A stretch of 16,440 nt of DNA from Zygnema cylindricum (taxonomy: Eukaryota > Streptophyta > Zygnematophyceae > Zygnematales > Zygnemataceae). The notes under the pieces are model-generated. The model ran no database searches. It was not told the DNA's origin and worked only from the letters and a program-made list of their open reading frames with translations. Shown in pieces: positions 1 to 8,446 of the stretch. The position numbers were made by a program, and so were the translations under genes. The stretch is from positions 1-16,440 of the forward strand of contig JBBHKE010001699.1 of NCBI GenBank assembly GCA_037447655.1, written 5' to 3'. Numbering within the stretch: the stretch's first letter is position 1; each line of letters opens with the position of its first letter.

Positions 1-149
1 ATTATTCCATGAAACCCTAAATGTTGTTTGTTGCGTCTGTGTACGCATATAGAGGATGCATTTCAAATGATTGTTCATTGGCCTAGCTTTGCTTAGCTTC
101 TTGCATGATAGTTTGGGTTGCTTCTGCAGTCTACTTTAGACCAAATAAC
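1..149. other. Left-edge spacer, nothing recognised
   Basis: No open reading frame, RNA gene or repeat that I can support. The sequence is mildly AT-rich and runs into repeat copy A, whose alignable part begins near position 150. Confidence 0.5.
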
Positions 150-398
150 AACAACTGCCACCGTGGCAAACTAAAAAACTCTGACCACCTTCACCCTTGT
201 GAAGGCAAGACTCCCTTGAGTCGATAGCAAAAAGAATCTCTGAATTTGCTCCCTTGAGCAGTAAATTATGGAGGGTCAAAGTTGACCTTTTGTCTGAAGC
301 TCTCTGGGAGAGAGGGTCCTATCTACTAATTTTTTCTAAGTCCTATCTCTCACACAAACTCTATCTACTAATGTATGGACCAATCATATTACTCTTCC

Positions 399-435
399 GT
401 ACACAAAAGTACAACTGCCTGTGTACTTTCTGTAC
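399..435. repeat. GTAC-rich palindrome in repeat copy A
   Basis: The arm GTACACAAAAGTACA (399-413) pairs imperfectly with TGTACTTTCTGTAC (422-435) around an 8-nt loop. The equivalent site in copy C (11095-11131) is a better palindrome, so the structure belongs to the family and is not a local accident. Confidence 0.7.
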
Positions 436-822
436 GAATATTGTACGACATGGCCTAAATATCAACACATGGTTTATCCGGATTCGCTCCCTTAATCCCT
501 GGAGATGTCGCGATCCAATGTCTTTTTGCCAAGTGTCATCCGATGTGGCGATGACCACAAACCGCCGAAATCCTCTTCCGCGATCTCGACATTCATTCCG
601 GCCGTCTAATTAAATGCATATTTAATCGTAGCCTTAATAAATACCTGCGCGGTATTCGTTTCGCCATCGAAACAAATGCGCGGTACTTGATTTTTGTCCG
701 TACCTTAATCTGTACTTTTACATAACTGGATCTATGTATCCTGTAACAGTTGTAGTTAAATGAATTATCCTATGTAATTATATTTAAATAATTATCAATC
801 CCAATACCATGTATCATTAGTC

Positions 823-890
823 TTAGACTTAACGGTTAGGAATACCGGCTTGCGGCTATCAATTATTCCGTAGGTACCAAGATCAAATCG
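823..890 (+). promoter_or_regulatory. Degenerate tRNA-like A-box/B-box pair in copy A
   Basis: TTAGACTTAACGGTTAGG (823-840) resembles a tRNA D-arm/A-box, and AGATCAAATCG (880-890) resembles a T-loop/B-box, with 57 bp between their starts. The matching positions in copies B and C carry better boxes. It is not a tRNA gene: no acceptor stem or anticodon arm can be drawn. Whether it is transcribed by RNA polymerase III is unknown. Confidence 0.4.
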
Positions 891-934
891 TTGTTCTGAC
901 ATCTATCCTTTTAGTAAATAAATCGGTAAATAAA

Positions 935-976
935 CTAACCGTAAATCTCTGGATACTAACCGTAAATCTCTGGATA
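935..976 (+). repeat. Perfect 21-bp tandem duplication
   Basis: The 21-bp unit beginning CTAACCGTAAATC occurs twice without change at 935-955 and 956-976. It lies inside copy A, is absent from copy C, and so arose after the copies separated. Confidence 0.9.
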
Positions 977-1133
977 GCCTAGGGAGCCATGGCTCTAACT
1001 TCCACTCCAACTTCCAAATGACTTCGACAAGTGTGGGAGTTGGAGAGAGAAGTTAGCGATAGACTGCCTTGGCTTTTTTTTGTATTTTAATTTAGACCTA
1101 GAAAATACTTAAAGAGGAACCATCAATTTCTAC

Positions 1134-1500
1134 AAAATGCACGGTAAGTACCCTAAACACCCTAAATTCCCCCCTTGAAAAACCATAAAAATAATGAAAT
1201 ATACGGACGATGTATGTAGATGTACAAAAGATGTAAGTCTGTATAACTGATATATACAGAAATGTACGAAAATATACCCTAAAACACTCAAAATAATAAC
1301 CGTCAAAAGTACGAAAAAATACGAACACCGTACGTAAATGTACGAATAAAAGATGGTTATTTAACTAAAATATATGAGAATGCACGAGAATTTACCCTAA
1401 AATACCTCAAACCCCTTTAATAACCTTGACATGTACGAAGGCAGTACGCAAATGTACGAAAAAGTACGGGTACGTAGTCTGGTACGAATTTAATTACATT
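1134..1500 (+). repeat. Degenerate ~120-bp tandem repeat, three copies
   Basis: Three related units start near 1134, 1259 and 1377 (spacings 125 and 118). Each opens with a version of AAATGYACG, then TACCCTAAA-A-ACYC, then a CCnnnnAATAA-type stretch, and closes with a cluster of GTACG/GTACAAA motifs. Divergence is high, so this is an old array. No protein is conserved across the units. Confidence 0.6.
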
Positions 1501-2106
1501 TCATCATCGTTAAATGCGTATCGTGCGTAGTATTCGCGCGTTCGTTTCGTGCGTATTATGCGCACGGGACAACTATGACAATATGCAAAAAAAATAAAGG
1601 GCACTCCGTCAGCCATCCCAATTTCTGGCGAATCCAAATGCACCTAATAACAAGAATTCAACACATTGGCAGCGACAACAAATGCGAATACGATAGAAAA
1701 ATATAATTGCTGGCTTTGTTACGCCGTGTAAAACGACTATCTGTTTTTTTTTTAAGGTATTAGGCTGTGAATCTTAACATCACTATAACGGCTCCCCTAA
1801 ATTGTTGCCGTTGAACACAAAGTAAAATTAGTAATGCCATCTTTTTCTTTACACTTTTGGAAAAGATGACTCCATAAAAAAAAGCTTGATTGTAAACCAT
1901 CTTAATACATGGGAACCAAAAAAAGATATAATAATAGTAACGTGCAGTTTAATTTGTGTCATTTACACTAATTCCAAAAAAAAATAACTAACTAATAGAT
2001 GATATGCGTCAGGTCGTACAAAAACTGTTGTTAAAAAAATGTAAAATAAAAGGCGTCACTCAAAAGTGTGGCGTCGACATCTTAGAGGAAGCAGTAAGAT
2101 TCGAAT
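1501..2106. other. Non-coding spacer with a short CpG-rich patch
   Basis: No gene recognised. Positions 1516-1566 are unusually rich in CG dinucleotides and contain GCGTAT/GTGCGTA repeats plus a small inverted repeat (CGTGCG ... CGCACG). The rest is AT-rich with A and T runs. Confidence 0.45.
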
Positions 2107-2580
2107 ATTTCGATGGTTAAACTATTAAGGTACCAATCGTACGGATTTTCACTTTTTTTTTGAATGCGTTAAACTTCGTAGCTTTCGTGTACCGATGTAA
2201 TGTATTTAAAAAAAGTGTACGAAATTATGTACGAAATTATGTACGAAATTATGTACGAAAAGTGTACGGAAAAGGCATCTTTGTCGCTGGTCGCTGGTTG
2301 TTAGGTTCACTTTATTAGCGACGAGGCAGGATCGTCGCTCTTGTAGTTTCATTTCGATTGTCTGTTGTCATATTATTTTTCATTTTAATTTATTTTTCTT
2401 CTTTCTTTCTTTTGTTTAAATCTGTTTGAGTTTCTTGTATTTTTACTTTATACTGAATTCAAAGTCGGTCAATGCATTAAAAAAAAATGCATTTGTTCCG
2501 TGCGCATATATCATGATTTTTTCGACATTTCATGCGTGCATTTAAAACGCTTGGTACCTCTATCGGTTAAACCACCAAAT
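2107..2580. mobile_element. Candidate foldback/MITE-like element
   Basis: Inverted termini are visible. The left end 2114-2140 contains AAGGTACCAATCGT, and the right end 2547-2574 reads GAGGTACCAAGCGT on the minus strand. Over 28 aligned columns I count 22 matches, and weaker similarity extends outward to 2107 and 2580. The interior is non-coding and contains the 12-bp GTACG repeat array. I could not find a clear target-site duplication, so the class is uncertain. A chance inverted repeat of KpnI-like GGTACC cores remains possible. Confidence 0.4.
2217..2269 (+). repeat. 12-bp tandem repeat, GTACGAAATTAT x3 plus partial units
   Basis: Three exact copies occupy 2217-2252. They are followed by a diverged GTACGAAAAGT unit (2253-2263) and a start of another GTACG (2264). 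It lies inside the candidate foldback element. Confidence 0.9.
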
Positions 2581-2975
2581 GACAAAACACGATTGAGGCG
2601 AATATTAATAGACGACAAATACAAGTAAGTGATGTATATCTTTAAATAATTTAACCACCGGAAACGCCAAAAAACACTCAAAGCATGAAATTAAAATATA
2701 AAATACCAAGTAAAATCAAAAAATGAGGTATGTTTGCGTTAAAAAGTTTTGGTCAATATAGCAATATAAGGTTAAAAGGGCAAAAGCGGCTAGATTTCGA
2801 CTACAATGAGTATTTACTAGTGTTGTGTATTAGTAAAAAAGTTATCGTGATAACACCAATATCGATAGTTATCGGTTATCGAACATTTAGAGGTCCCGAA
2901 CAATTTATAGTGGCCTCCAAAATGTCTTGAGTAAAAGTCAACAATTCGATGAAATCATGAAATACATCTGACTGA
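2581..2975. other. Non-coding spacer with GATAAC/GTTATC cluster
   Basis: No supported gene. Positions 2841-2854 form the near-palindrome GTTATC-GT-GATAAC, followed within 30 bp by further ATCGATAGTTATCGGTTATCG-type repeats of the same words. Confidence 0.45.
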
Positions 2976-3054
2976 AGATTCGGTGCAATATCTTGCCGAA
3001 TCAGGATTTAAGTCTACGACAGATTCGATGCAATTTATTGCCGAATCCGGAGCT
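2976..3054 (+). repeat. 45-bp tandem duplication containing hairpin arms
   Basis: AGATTCGGTGCAATATCTTG (from 2976) recurs 45 bp later as AGATTCGATGCAATTTATTG (from 3021); each is followed by CCGAATC. In the first copy GATTCGG and CCGAATC are exact inverted arms, so each unit can form a small stem-loop. Confidence 0.75.
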
Positions 3055-3129
3055 TAACTATTTTGGCTCAACTGAATTACAGTAGTTGACGCCGGAGATC
3101 TAATTAGGTGCCTCGGAATTCAAAAGGTT

Positions 3130-3850
3130 TTCGCCGTCTTTCCAGTCCTTTGTATAACTTAACGTCCTTTTTGACAACTACGTTTTTCAACAGATTCCTC
3201 GATATCAACTAAAACGTTTCTTTTTTCTTTGTCGTTTTTGTACACGAACCTTTTTGGTTTTGTCCACAATGTTCAACGAATATATGTTTTGCATTGTCGA
3301 ACTGGATCCAAATGTTTATTTTTTCCTTGTCGTTTTGGTGCACGCGCCTTTTTGTATTTTTTGTTTCATCACTTGTTTTTTTTTTGTAATATCGTATGCA
3401 ATCCACGTTTTTCAACGAATCTATTTCTGCTTTGTTATCGTTTATTTGTTTGTCGTTTTTATGTCGTTGTATTCTTTTGTAATCTCAACATACCTTTTTG
3501 GTTTGTATTTTTCCTTTTTCCTGTTTGTCTTTTTTTAATTTGTCGTATAACCCAACGTCCCTTTCGCTAAGTACGTTTTCCAATAGATCGATTTTGCTTT
3601 GTTCCTTGATATTCAAACGTTTAGGGTACGTCCTCATGTAATAGAAAGGGATGTACCCTTAGTTTTCCTTGTCGTTTTAGCATTAGAGTAGCTTTTGTTA
3701 ACTCTTTCGGTTTTGACTCATTAAATTAAGACACCGTTTTTTTTTGTAGATTTAAGCATAACGTATGATTTATTTGTTGTTCTTATTCGATGTCTCATTC
3801 CAACATACCTTTTTATTTCGTCCTTTTCCATATGTTTTCCTTAGTCATTT
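3130..3850 (+). repeat. Degenerate T-rich repeat array
   Basis: The stretch is strongly T-rich on the + strand and reuses short words: CTTGTCGTTTT (near 3230, 3328 and 3668), CACG/TACGTTTTTCAACRRAT (near 3180, 3403 and 3573 in variants), and CAACATACCTTTTT (near 3487 and 3800). A longer block at 3150-3220 (TATAACTTAACGTCC onward) returns in altered form at 3540-3625. Unit spacing is irregular, so no clean period is given. The Phe-rich reading frames here are composition artefacts. Confidence 0.5.
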
Positions 3851-3908
3851 TCGTTGTGACTTTTTAAAGTCTATGGTTTTTGACTTGATTAATGATACCC
3901 GGAAACAC

Positions 3909-3989
3909 TTGTACGGAATGAGTCTTGCATAGCATTTGTACGAAATGAGTCTTGCACAACATTTGTACGGAATGAGTCTTGCATAGTAT
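3909..3989 (+). repeat. 27-bp tandem triplicate
   Basis: Units begin with TTGTACG at 3909, 3936 and 3963, exactly 27 bp apart, and share TTGTACGRAATGAGTCTTGC. The copies differ at only a few positions. There are no spacers, so this is not CRISPR-like. The array runs directly into the palindrome at 3988. Confidence 0.9.
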
Positions 3990-4020
3990 AATTGCACCTG
4001 CTGATGGCAGGTGCAATTAT
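3988..4020. repeat. Perfect 14-bp-arm palindrome, 5-nt loop
   Basis: ATAATTGCACCTGC (3988-4001) and GCAGGTGCAATTAT (4007-4020) are exact reverse complements separated by TGATG. Its position immediately after the 27-bp triplicate is striking. No T-tract or gene end suggests a terminator. Confidence 0.9.
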
Positions 4021-4921
4021 TTTCCTCGCACGATGTTGCATCTCGGTTGGATACAACTGGCAAGTCATATTTTTTGTGTCGTGCATGCGATTATGGCACC
4101 TGCATACTGAATGATAGGGAAATATGGTTTTGTTTATATTGAGCGAAAGAATAAGCTTCTTTAAAAGCGCAAGAATAAACCATATGTGCAAAAGTGAGAG
4201 GAAAAAAAAAAGTGAGAGGTGTCATACAAGATTTCCATGTGTAATATGTTTTATAACGTTTTTGAATCCAGTCAGAGGGTGGAAAAACATAGAAAACTAT
4301 AGATGTAAAACACTTTATGAGAGCAAAAAATGCAACGGTAAGTGAAAGCTTTGTCGAAAATGATGAAGCAAAAACAAAATGACATAATTAAATGAAAACA
4401 CCAACCCATCCGTTGACGTAGTAATGTTCTAAATGGTTAAACCAAGCTAACATGTTTGTTGCGCTTTATTTTTTTGCTCTAGGAATATTCGTACTAAATT
4501 TAAGAAAAGCTAAAAAAAAATTGATATGCTCGTGGCCGTGTAGTTCTAATTCCTAATTTTTAAGCATGAGTTCAAATACGACAAATATCTTAACGAACTC
4601 ACGGTATATCACTAACTAAAACTCGCTCACAAAGTAAAATTTGTACATGTAGGTAATTCCTCTTCTTAAAACTTACCTTACGTTTATTTTTTAATTGCTT
4701 TCTTTCCCTCTCCCTTCCTCTCTTTTTATTTTTTGTTAGTTCTTTTTTTGTTGAAAGTTTTTGATAAGCTCTTTTGCGTTTGATTCAAAATTGATCTTGT
4801 ATGACATGTTCTTAAATATATGCATGTTTTTTTTTTTCCCTTTGCAAGATTGATTTTTCTTAAGATTTCTTTGATGCTTTTGGCCTATTTAATAATTACA
4901 ACATAAATATTTGCAATTCTC
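4021..4921. other. Non-coding spacer
   Basis: No gene recognised. It is AT-rich with long A and T runs. Near 4530-4585 there is a weak tRNA-like pair (TGGCCGTGTAG and GAGTTCAAATAC) that I do not regard as a supported SINE. Confidence 0.4.
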
Positions 4922-5058
4922 CTCTTCAGATAAGTATAATGGATAGGCGCAATACATGTAAAATTTCTCTTCAAGTAAGAATAACAGGCAGAGTGCAATA
5001 CATGTAAATGCCATCTTAGTTGCAATACATGTTTTTTTTCTCTCGAGGAGAAAAAAAC
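4922..5058 (+). repeat. 45-bp duplication followed by a poly(T)/poly(A) hairpin
   Basis: CTCTTCAGATAAGTATAATG (from 4922) and its relative starting at 4967 are 45 bp apart; both run into GCAATACATGTAAA. A third GCAATACATG occurs near 5022. This leads into an inverted repeat at 5031-5058: G-T8-CTC, a TCGA-centred turn, then GAG-A7-C. Confidence 0.7.
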
Positions 5059-5289
5059 AACAGGAATCGTTAATAAAACTTTATTCCTTACATCTATTTT
5101 GTGACCTATCCGGTTTTTTAGTAGAGGTTGACCCTCTTTCTTTCATTGTGCATTCATGATGTTGTCTTACTGGCTTTCTTGGCCCTACTTTTTTAAATTG
5201 TAAGAATTTCACTTGTTGTTCACTGATGTCTAATGTATGTGATTGCTAACCCATTTTAAAAATCTTTTGGATCCGCGTGATAATAATTT
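5059..5289. other. Non-coding spacer
   Basis: AT-rich sequence without a recognisable gene or repeat. Confidence 0.4.
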
Positions 5290-5480
5290 ACAATTGTTCG
5301 CTTTTCTTTTGTTCTTTGTTCTCTCTTCTCCCCTTGTATTTCTTTTGTCTCACTCTCCCTCTCTTTCCCCCCTTCACTTTTTCTCTCTCTCTCTCCCACT
5401 TTCTCTACCACTCTTCTTTTCTCCTCTCCCTTACTAAATTTCCTTTCTCTTCTCCTCCTCCCCTTGTTTTAGCATTTCCT
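5290..5480 (+). repeat. Polypyrimidine (C/T) tract
   Basis: About 190 bp are almost entirely C and T on the + strand, including CTCTCTCTCTCTC near 5385. The overlapping Leu/Ser/Phe/Pro-rich reading frames are produced by this composition. Such tracts can adopt non-B DNA, but nothing else here suggests a function. Confidence 0.8.
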
Positions 5481-5695
5481 TTCTTTTTTTCAATCTTCAA
5501 ATTGTGCTTTCTATTGTCAACCTTTAACTGGAATTTTTACTAGCGGATCATATGATTAAAATTATAGAACCTATCATTCCCTACTAAAACACACTTGTAT
5601 CAACAATTTTTTGCAGTTAACAAACTCTTCTCGACGGCTTAAAATACTCAAGCAAAGCCTGAAGCAAAACTCTAAACTCCAGCTTCTGGATTACT

Positions 5696-5783
5696 AACCT
5701 CTAATAGTATTGGGGCAATGTCTAAAAACAAATATTGCCAACCTCTAATAATATTGGGGCAACGTCTAAAAAAAAAGATGCGG
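5696..5783 (+). repeat. 44-bp tandem duplication
   Basis: AACCTCTAATAGTATTGGGG (from 5696) is repeated as AACCTCTAATAATATTGGGG (from 5740), each followed by CAAYGTCTAAAAA. The two copies differ by a few substitutions only, which suggests a fairly recent duplication. Confidence 0.9.
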
Positions 5784-6089
5784 TAACCGTGATCAAAGCT
5801 CCAGTTCAGTTCCTGAAGTGGAAATGGTTTTCTGCTCTTCATCATGGTGCAGGTAACATTTCAAACATCAGAATACACAACAGAATACCTTGTATATAAT
5901 TAACAGAATAATTGTTTAACACGTTTCAAACTTTAAAAGTTACAAAATGCATAGGTATAATTTAGATTTTATGTGTATTTGACGTATTATATAGTCCAAC
6001 TTTTGAAATCTTAAATTAAGCATATGAGATGGCAAAATTATAAATTTATGATTGTTTTTTCGTTTGTCTCTCTATATATGATGTACTAT
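5784..6089. other. Non-coding spacer
   Basis: AT-rich and without a supported gene. It separates the 44-bp duplication from the duplication at the broken end of Copia-1. Confidence 0.4.
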
Positions 6090-6215
6090 CGAACTCATTT
6101 GTCTCGCACTTTCATCTTATTAAATTTTCTTTTTTGTCTCGGTTAAAATTTTAAATTAATAAGAATTAAGCTGTCGAACTCATTTGTATCTCACTTTGAT
6201 CTTATTAAACTTTAT
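6090..6215 (+). repeat. 85-bp-period partial duplication at the Copia-1 break
   Basis: CGAACTCATTTGTCTCGCAC (from 6090) recurs at 6175 as CGAACTCATTTGTATCTCAC; both run into TTTSATCTTATTAAA. The second copy stops about where integrase similarity of the minus-strand Copia element begins (near 6220), so the duplication marks the point where the element lost its RT, RNase H and 3' LTR. Confidence 0.65.
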
Positions 6216-6219
6216 TTTG

Positions 6220-6944
6220 AAGCATTTGTTACCAAAGACTTTGAAATGACTTTCATCTCATTTTCTACTAATCCAGACCTCGTAACGAGTAGTCTTTACC
6301 GATCTTTTCTGTATTCTATTCTTTATATAAACAGCACAATTCAATGCTTCAACCCAAAATTTCGGATCCACGTCTTTATCTCCGCAAGCATGGACCTAGA
6401 GCTCTTTGTGATAGTTCTATTTAGTCTTTGTGAAACCCCATTTTTTTCCAATGAATATAGAACAATTAGCTGATGACTAATACCTTCTTTAAGTAGGAAG
6501 TTTTCAAACTCTATTGACGTATATTCGCCGCCGTTGTCCCATTTGAGTTCTAGAATTGGCAAACGATGCAGTTTTTCCACCCATGCTTTGTAGTGTTGGA
6601 AGTGGCTGAAGACTTCACTCTTGTCCCTCATGAAGTAGACTTTAGTAAACCTTGAAAAATCAACTGTAAATGTAACCATATATTTCATCCCCACGGCATA
6701 TGGTACTTTTGCAAGGCCGAAAACATCAAAATGAATTAGTTGCAAAAGTTTAGTGGACAAGTATTTTGATTCATGACGAAACATAAACCTGTGTAATTTT
6801 TCCTAGTGCACAGCCATCACACGTTTTGGCTTACTAAGCTGAAAGAGTGACTCCTTCTAATTTACCAGCATGTACCATTATTTTCAAACTGTCATAGTTC
6901 ACATGGCCTAACCTCTTATGCCACAGCTCATCTGAAGATAATGC
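6220..6944 (-). pseudogene. Copia-1 integrase pseudogene
   Basis: Integrase inserts the cDNA into the host chromosome. The minus strand shows LWHKRLGHVNYDSLKIM (about 6944-6880) and CDGCALGK (about 6821-6799), which together supply the HHCC zinc-binding residues. The catalytic core follows in the frame 6784-6341: the first Asp in HFDVFG, the second in KWDNGGEYTS, and the third catalytic position in NGVSQRLNRT. Copia integrases have Glu at that third site (GVAERxNRT); here it is Gln. After a frameshift, FWVEALNCAVYIKNR, TTRYEVW and DESHFKVFG continue the core to about 6220. The frameshifts and the Glu-to-Gln change make it inactive. Confidence 0.85.
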
Positions 6945-6984
6945 ACCGGAATACAAAACATCTTTTTTTTTTATTGGGCATATC

Positions 6985-7320
6985 CATTCGATACATTTTG
7001 GTGGCATCTCTATTGCTTGTGACCGGAATCTTTCCATTCTTGCAAACAACCTGTCGACCATGTTTCAAATTGACCTCAAACCTTTTACATTCTACCAAAG
7101 AAGTTGAAAACAATTTTTTATTGAAATCCGGGACAAAGAGAACATTGTGAAGAGTTCTCTCAACTGCTTTTCCTTCTAAGGAGACATCACCTACAGCACC
7201 TGTATCTACACTCATACTACAAACATAGTAGATGTTTTTCTCGGGAGTGGATTTCAAATTTTTGAAAATTGCCTTGTTCTAGCACATGTGTGCCGGCGCT
7301 TTTGTATCCATTATCCATCG
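6985..7320 (-). pseudogene. Copia-1 protease remnant
   Basis: The aspartic protease would cleave the Gag-Pol polyprotein inside the particle. At 7317-7279 the minus strand reads WIMDTKAPAHMC then a stop. This matches the copia active-site context WxxDSGAxxHM, but with Lys in place of the active-site Gly. Another frame then carries the downstream part (about 7257-6985), including GDVSLEGKAVERTLHNVLFV and PDFNKKLFSTSLVECKRFEV, which fits the usual LxxVLyVPdlxxNLlSvs pattern of copia proteases. The altered active site and frameshifts mean it cannot be functional. Confidence 0.75.
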
Positions 7321-7529
7321 AGTGTCTTTTGCACCTTCCATTGCTGCCACCATAGCGAATAAATTCTCGTCTTTCTCGTGAAAGAGTGTCAAAGACTCGT
7401 CTTGGTAAGATGAAAATGCCGAGAATAGTGCATTTCCTCAAGATGTAGATCTTGTGAAGCCTTCATTAAACTGGCTTTGTTGCCATCTGGGCCTGTACAA
7501 TCCTCTTTCGTTAGCTCTCTTAAGCTTAG

Positions 7530-8324
7530 AACAGAACTTATATCCATGAAATTTTTCATTACAATAAAATCAAGCATTGAAAGACTGTCTAATTTCACTC
7601 TGATTAAGTTGTTTTAACTGATTTTGGTTGTGATTAAATTGATTTTTCTACTGATTAAATTGTATTTTTTTGCAAAATCTGCATTCAATGCCTCTACCTG
7701 CTTTTCTCCACTAAACATTTTATAATTAGCCTCCTCATCTAATATCAAATTGATAGCTAAATGTAAAGTCCAGCTGGCTTTATCCTTTTGTTTCAGCCTA
7801 TTAAACCCTGCTTTCATAGTACTAAGAAGACCCCTCATTAGTAATGCAGCCTGCCGAAATCGAGGGAAAGATCCTGTTGCACAGGCATGAGAGTCTATTA
7901 GAATTCGGACCTTGTTACCATATTTGGCCATTGTGCCTCGCGTGTATTTGTAGTCCCAAATTTGGCCATCCAAAAATAATTCTTTTTGGACATTTGTCTT
8001 TTCGTAATTATCTTTGATAGACTTCTAGATATCGATCGCCTTTTTCATTTTTATCTGAGAAATAACCAATTATTTTCAGATACAAAATTTCAGAATAGAT
8101 CAAACTTGCGAGATTTTCTTCGACCAAGACAGATCCAATTCCGCCAGTGAACCATCCAAAATATCCAAAAGATTAACATTTTCGAAGTGTATTTCCACCA
8201 TATCCGCCGAATAAACATATTTTTCCCCCGAAAAGATTGAAATTCTTTATGATAGACATGTAAAATGCTATTCTAGGACCACACGAGCAGGGGAAGCAGC
8301 AGCAGTCGTAGTAGAAGTTGACAT
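7530..8324 (-). pseudogene. Copia-1 gag pseudogene (capsid and zinc knuckle)
   Basis: Gag forms the retrotransposon's cytoplasmic particle and binds its RNA. One minus-strand frame can be followed from ATG at 8324-8322 (start MSTSTTTAAASP) to about 7614. It is broken by several stops but keeps typical copia gag blocks: GEKYVYSADMVEIHFENV and ILDGSLAELD in the N-terminal part, SIKDNYEKTNVQKELFL and WDYKYTRGTM in the middle, and the typical INLILDEEANYK near the capsid end. After a frameshift, a CX2CX4HX4C zinc knuckle lies at 7572-7531 (FYCNEKFHGYKFC). Its first Cys codon is TGA, one base from TGT/TGC, so a stop destroys the knuckle. The ATG is chosen because it is in frame with the gag blocks and 71 bp after the LTR-like CAACA end. 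It is certainly a pseudogene; the family call is strong. Confidence 0.82.
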
Positions 8325-8394
8325 AATTCACTCACAGAAGCTGACCAAGAATCCTACCAAACAGCTGTAATCTACAACTCACTAAATCCGACAC
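8325..8394 (-). other. Copia-1 leader between LTR end and gag ATG
   Basis: Seventy bases separate the CAACA end of copy B (8399-8395 on the minus strand) from the gag ATG. A primer-binding site complementary to initiator tRNA-Met would be expected immediately after the LTR; the sequence there (GTGTCGGATTTAGTGAG) resembles it too poorly to call. Confidence 0.45.
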
Positions 8395-8446
8395 TGTTGA
8401 AAAGAAGTTATTAATATTCACTTTTTAATTTACACTCTAGAATTAA

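Larger units (their letters stand above)
150..1110 (+). mobile_element. Copy A of a ~1 kb LTR-like repeat (probable solo LTR of the Copia-1 family)
   Basis: By eye this stretch aligns nearly end to end with the reverse complement of 10434-11431 (copy C) and in long parts with the reverse complement of 8395-9300 (copy B). Shared landmarks in the same order are: a TGCC-N4-TGGCA start motif near 154; a block with GCAAAAAGAATC and GGTCAAAG near 230-285; a GTAC-rich palindrome (399-435); a CCGCGATCTCG-type block near 580; a tRNA-like box pair (823-840 and 880-890); GCCATGGCTCTA near 987; and GACCTAGAAAATAC near 1095-1108. No LTR-type internal coding sequence adjoins it, so a solo LTR is the simplest reading. 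The exact ends and target-site duplication were not resolved. The short reading frames inside it are not conserved between copies as proteins and are not called. Confidence 0.7.
6220..8324 (-). mobile_element. Copia-1: degenerate Ty1/copia internal region (gag-PR-IN, RT lost)
   Basis: Read on the minus strand, the order is gag (8324 to about 7530), protease motif (7317-7279), protease-integrase linker, the domain before integrase with its zinc-binding residues, and the integrase core and C-terminal part to about 6220. This is the Ty1/copia order, with integrase before RT. No RT or RNase H follows; the element ends in AT-rich DNA with an 85-bp duplication. Multiple frameshifts and stops make it non-autonomous. 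The LTR-like copy B lies directly upstream in the same orientation. Confidence 0.85.

Noticed and set aside
254-613. 119-codon reading frame inside repeat copy A, and a similar minus-strand frame in copy C (10803-10997).
   Set aside because: Partial peptide similarity follows from DNA homology of the repeat copies. The frames are not open at matching positions and have no domain.
2090-2135. Another tRNA-like SINE around ATTCGAATCTTACTGC (minus strand).
   Set aside because: A B-box-like word is present but no A-box at a workable distance.
3229-3570. Phe/Cys/Val-rich frames that look like membrane proteins.
   Set aside because: Produced by a T-rich repeat array; overlapping frames give equally long products.
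3909-3989. CRISPR-like direct repeats.
   Set aside because: Units are contiguous with no spacers, and the context is a plant genome.
4528-4590. SINE-like pair TGGCCGTGTAG / GAGTTCAAATAC.
   Set aside because: The A-box lacks key positions and there is no T-arm stem; likely chance.
5243-5543. Leu/Ser/Pro-rich frames of 64 and 88 codons.
   Set aside because: Produced by the polypyrimidine tract; no coding pattern beyond composition.
8375-8394. Primer-binding site for initiator tRNA-Met after copy B.
   Set aside because: Similarity to TGGTATCAGAGC is too poor to call, although the position is right.
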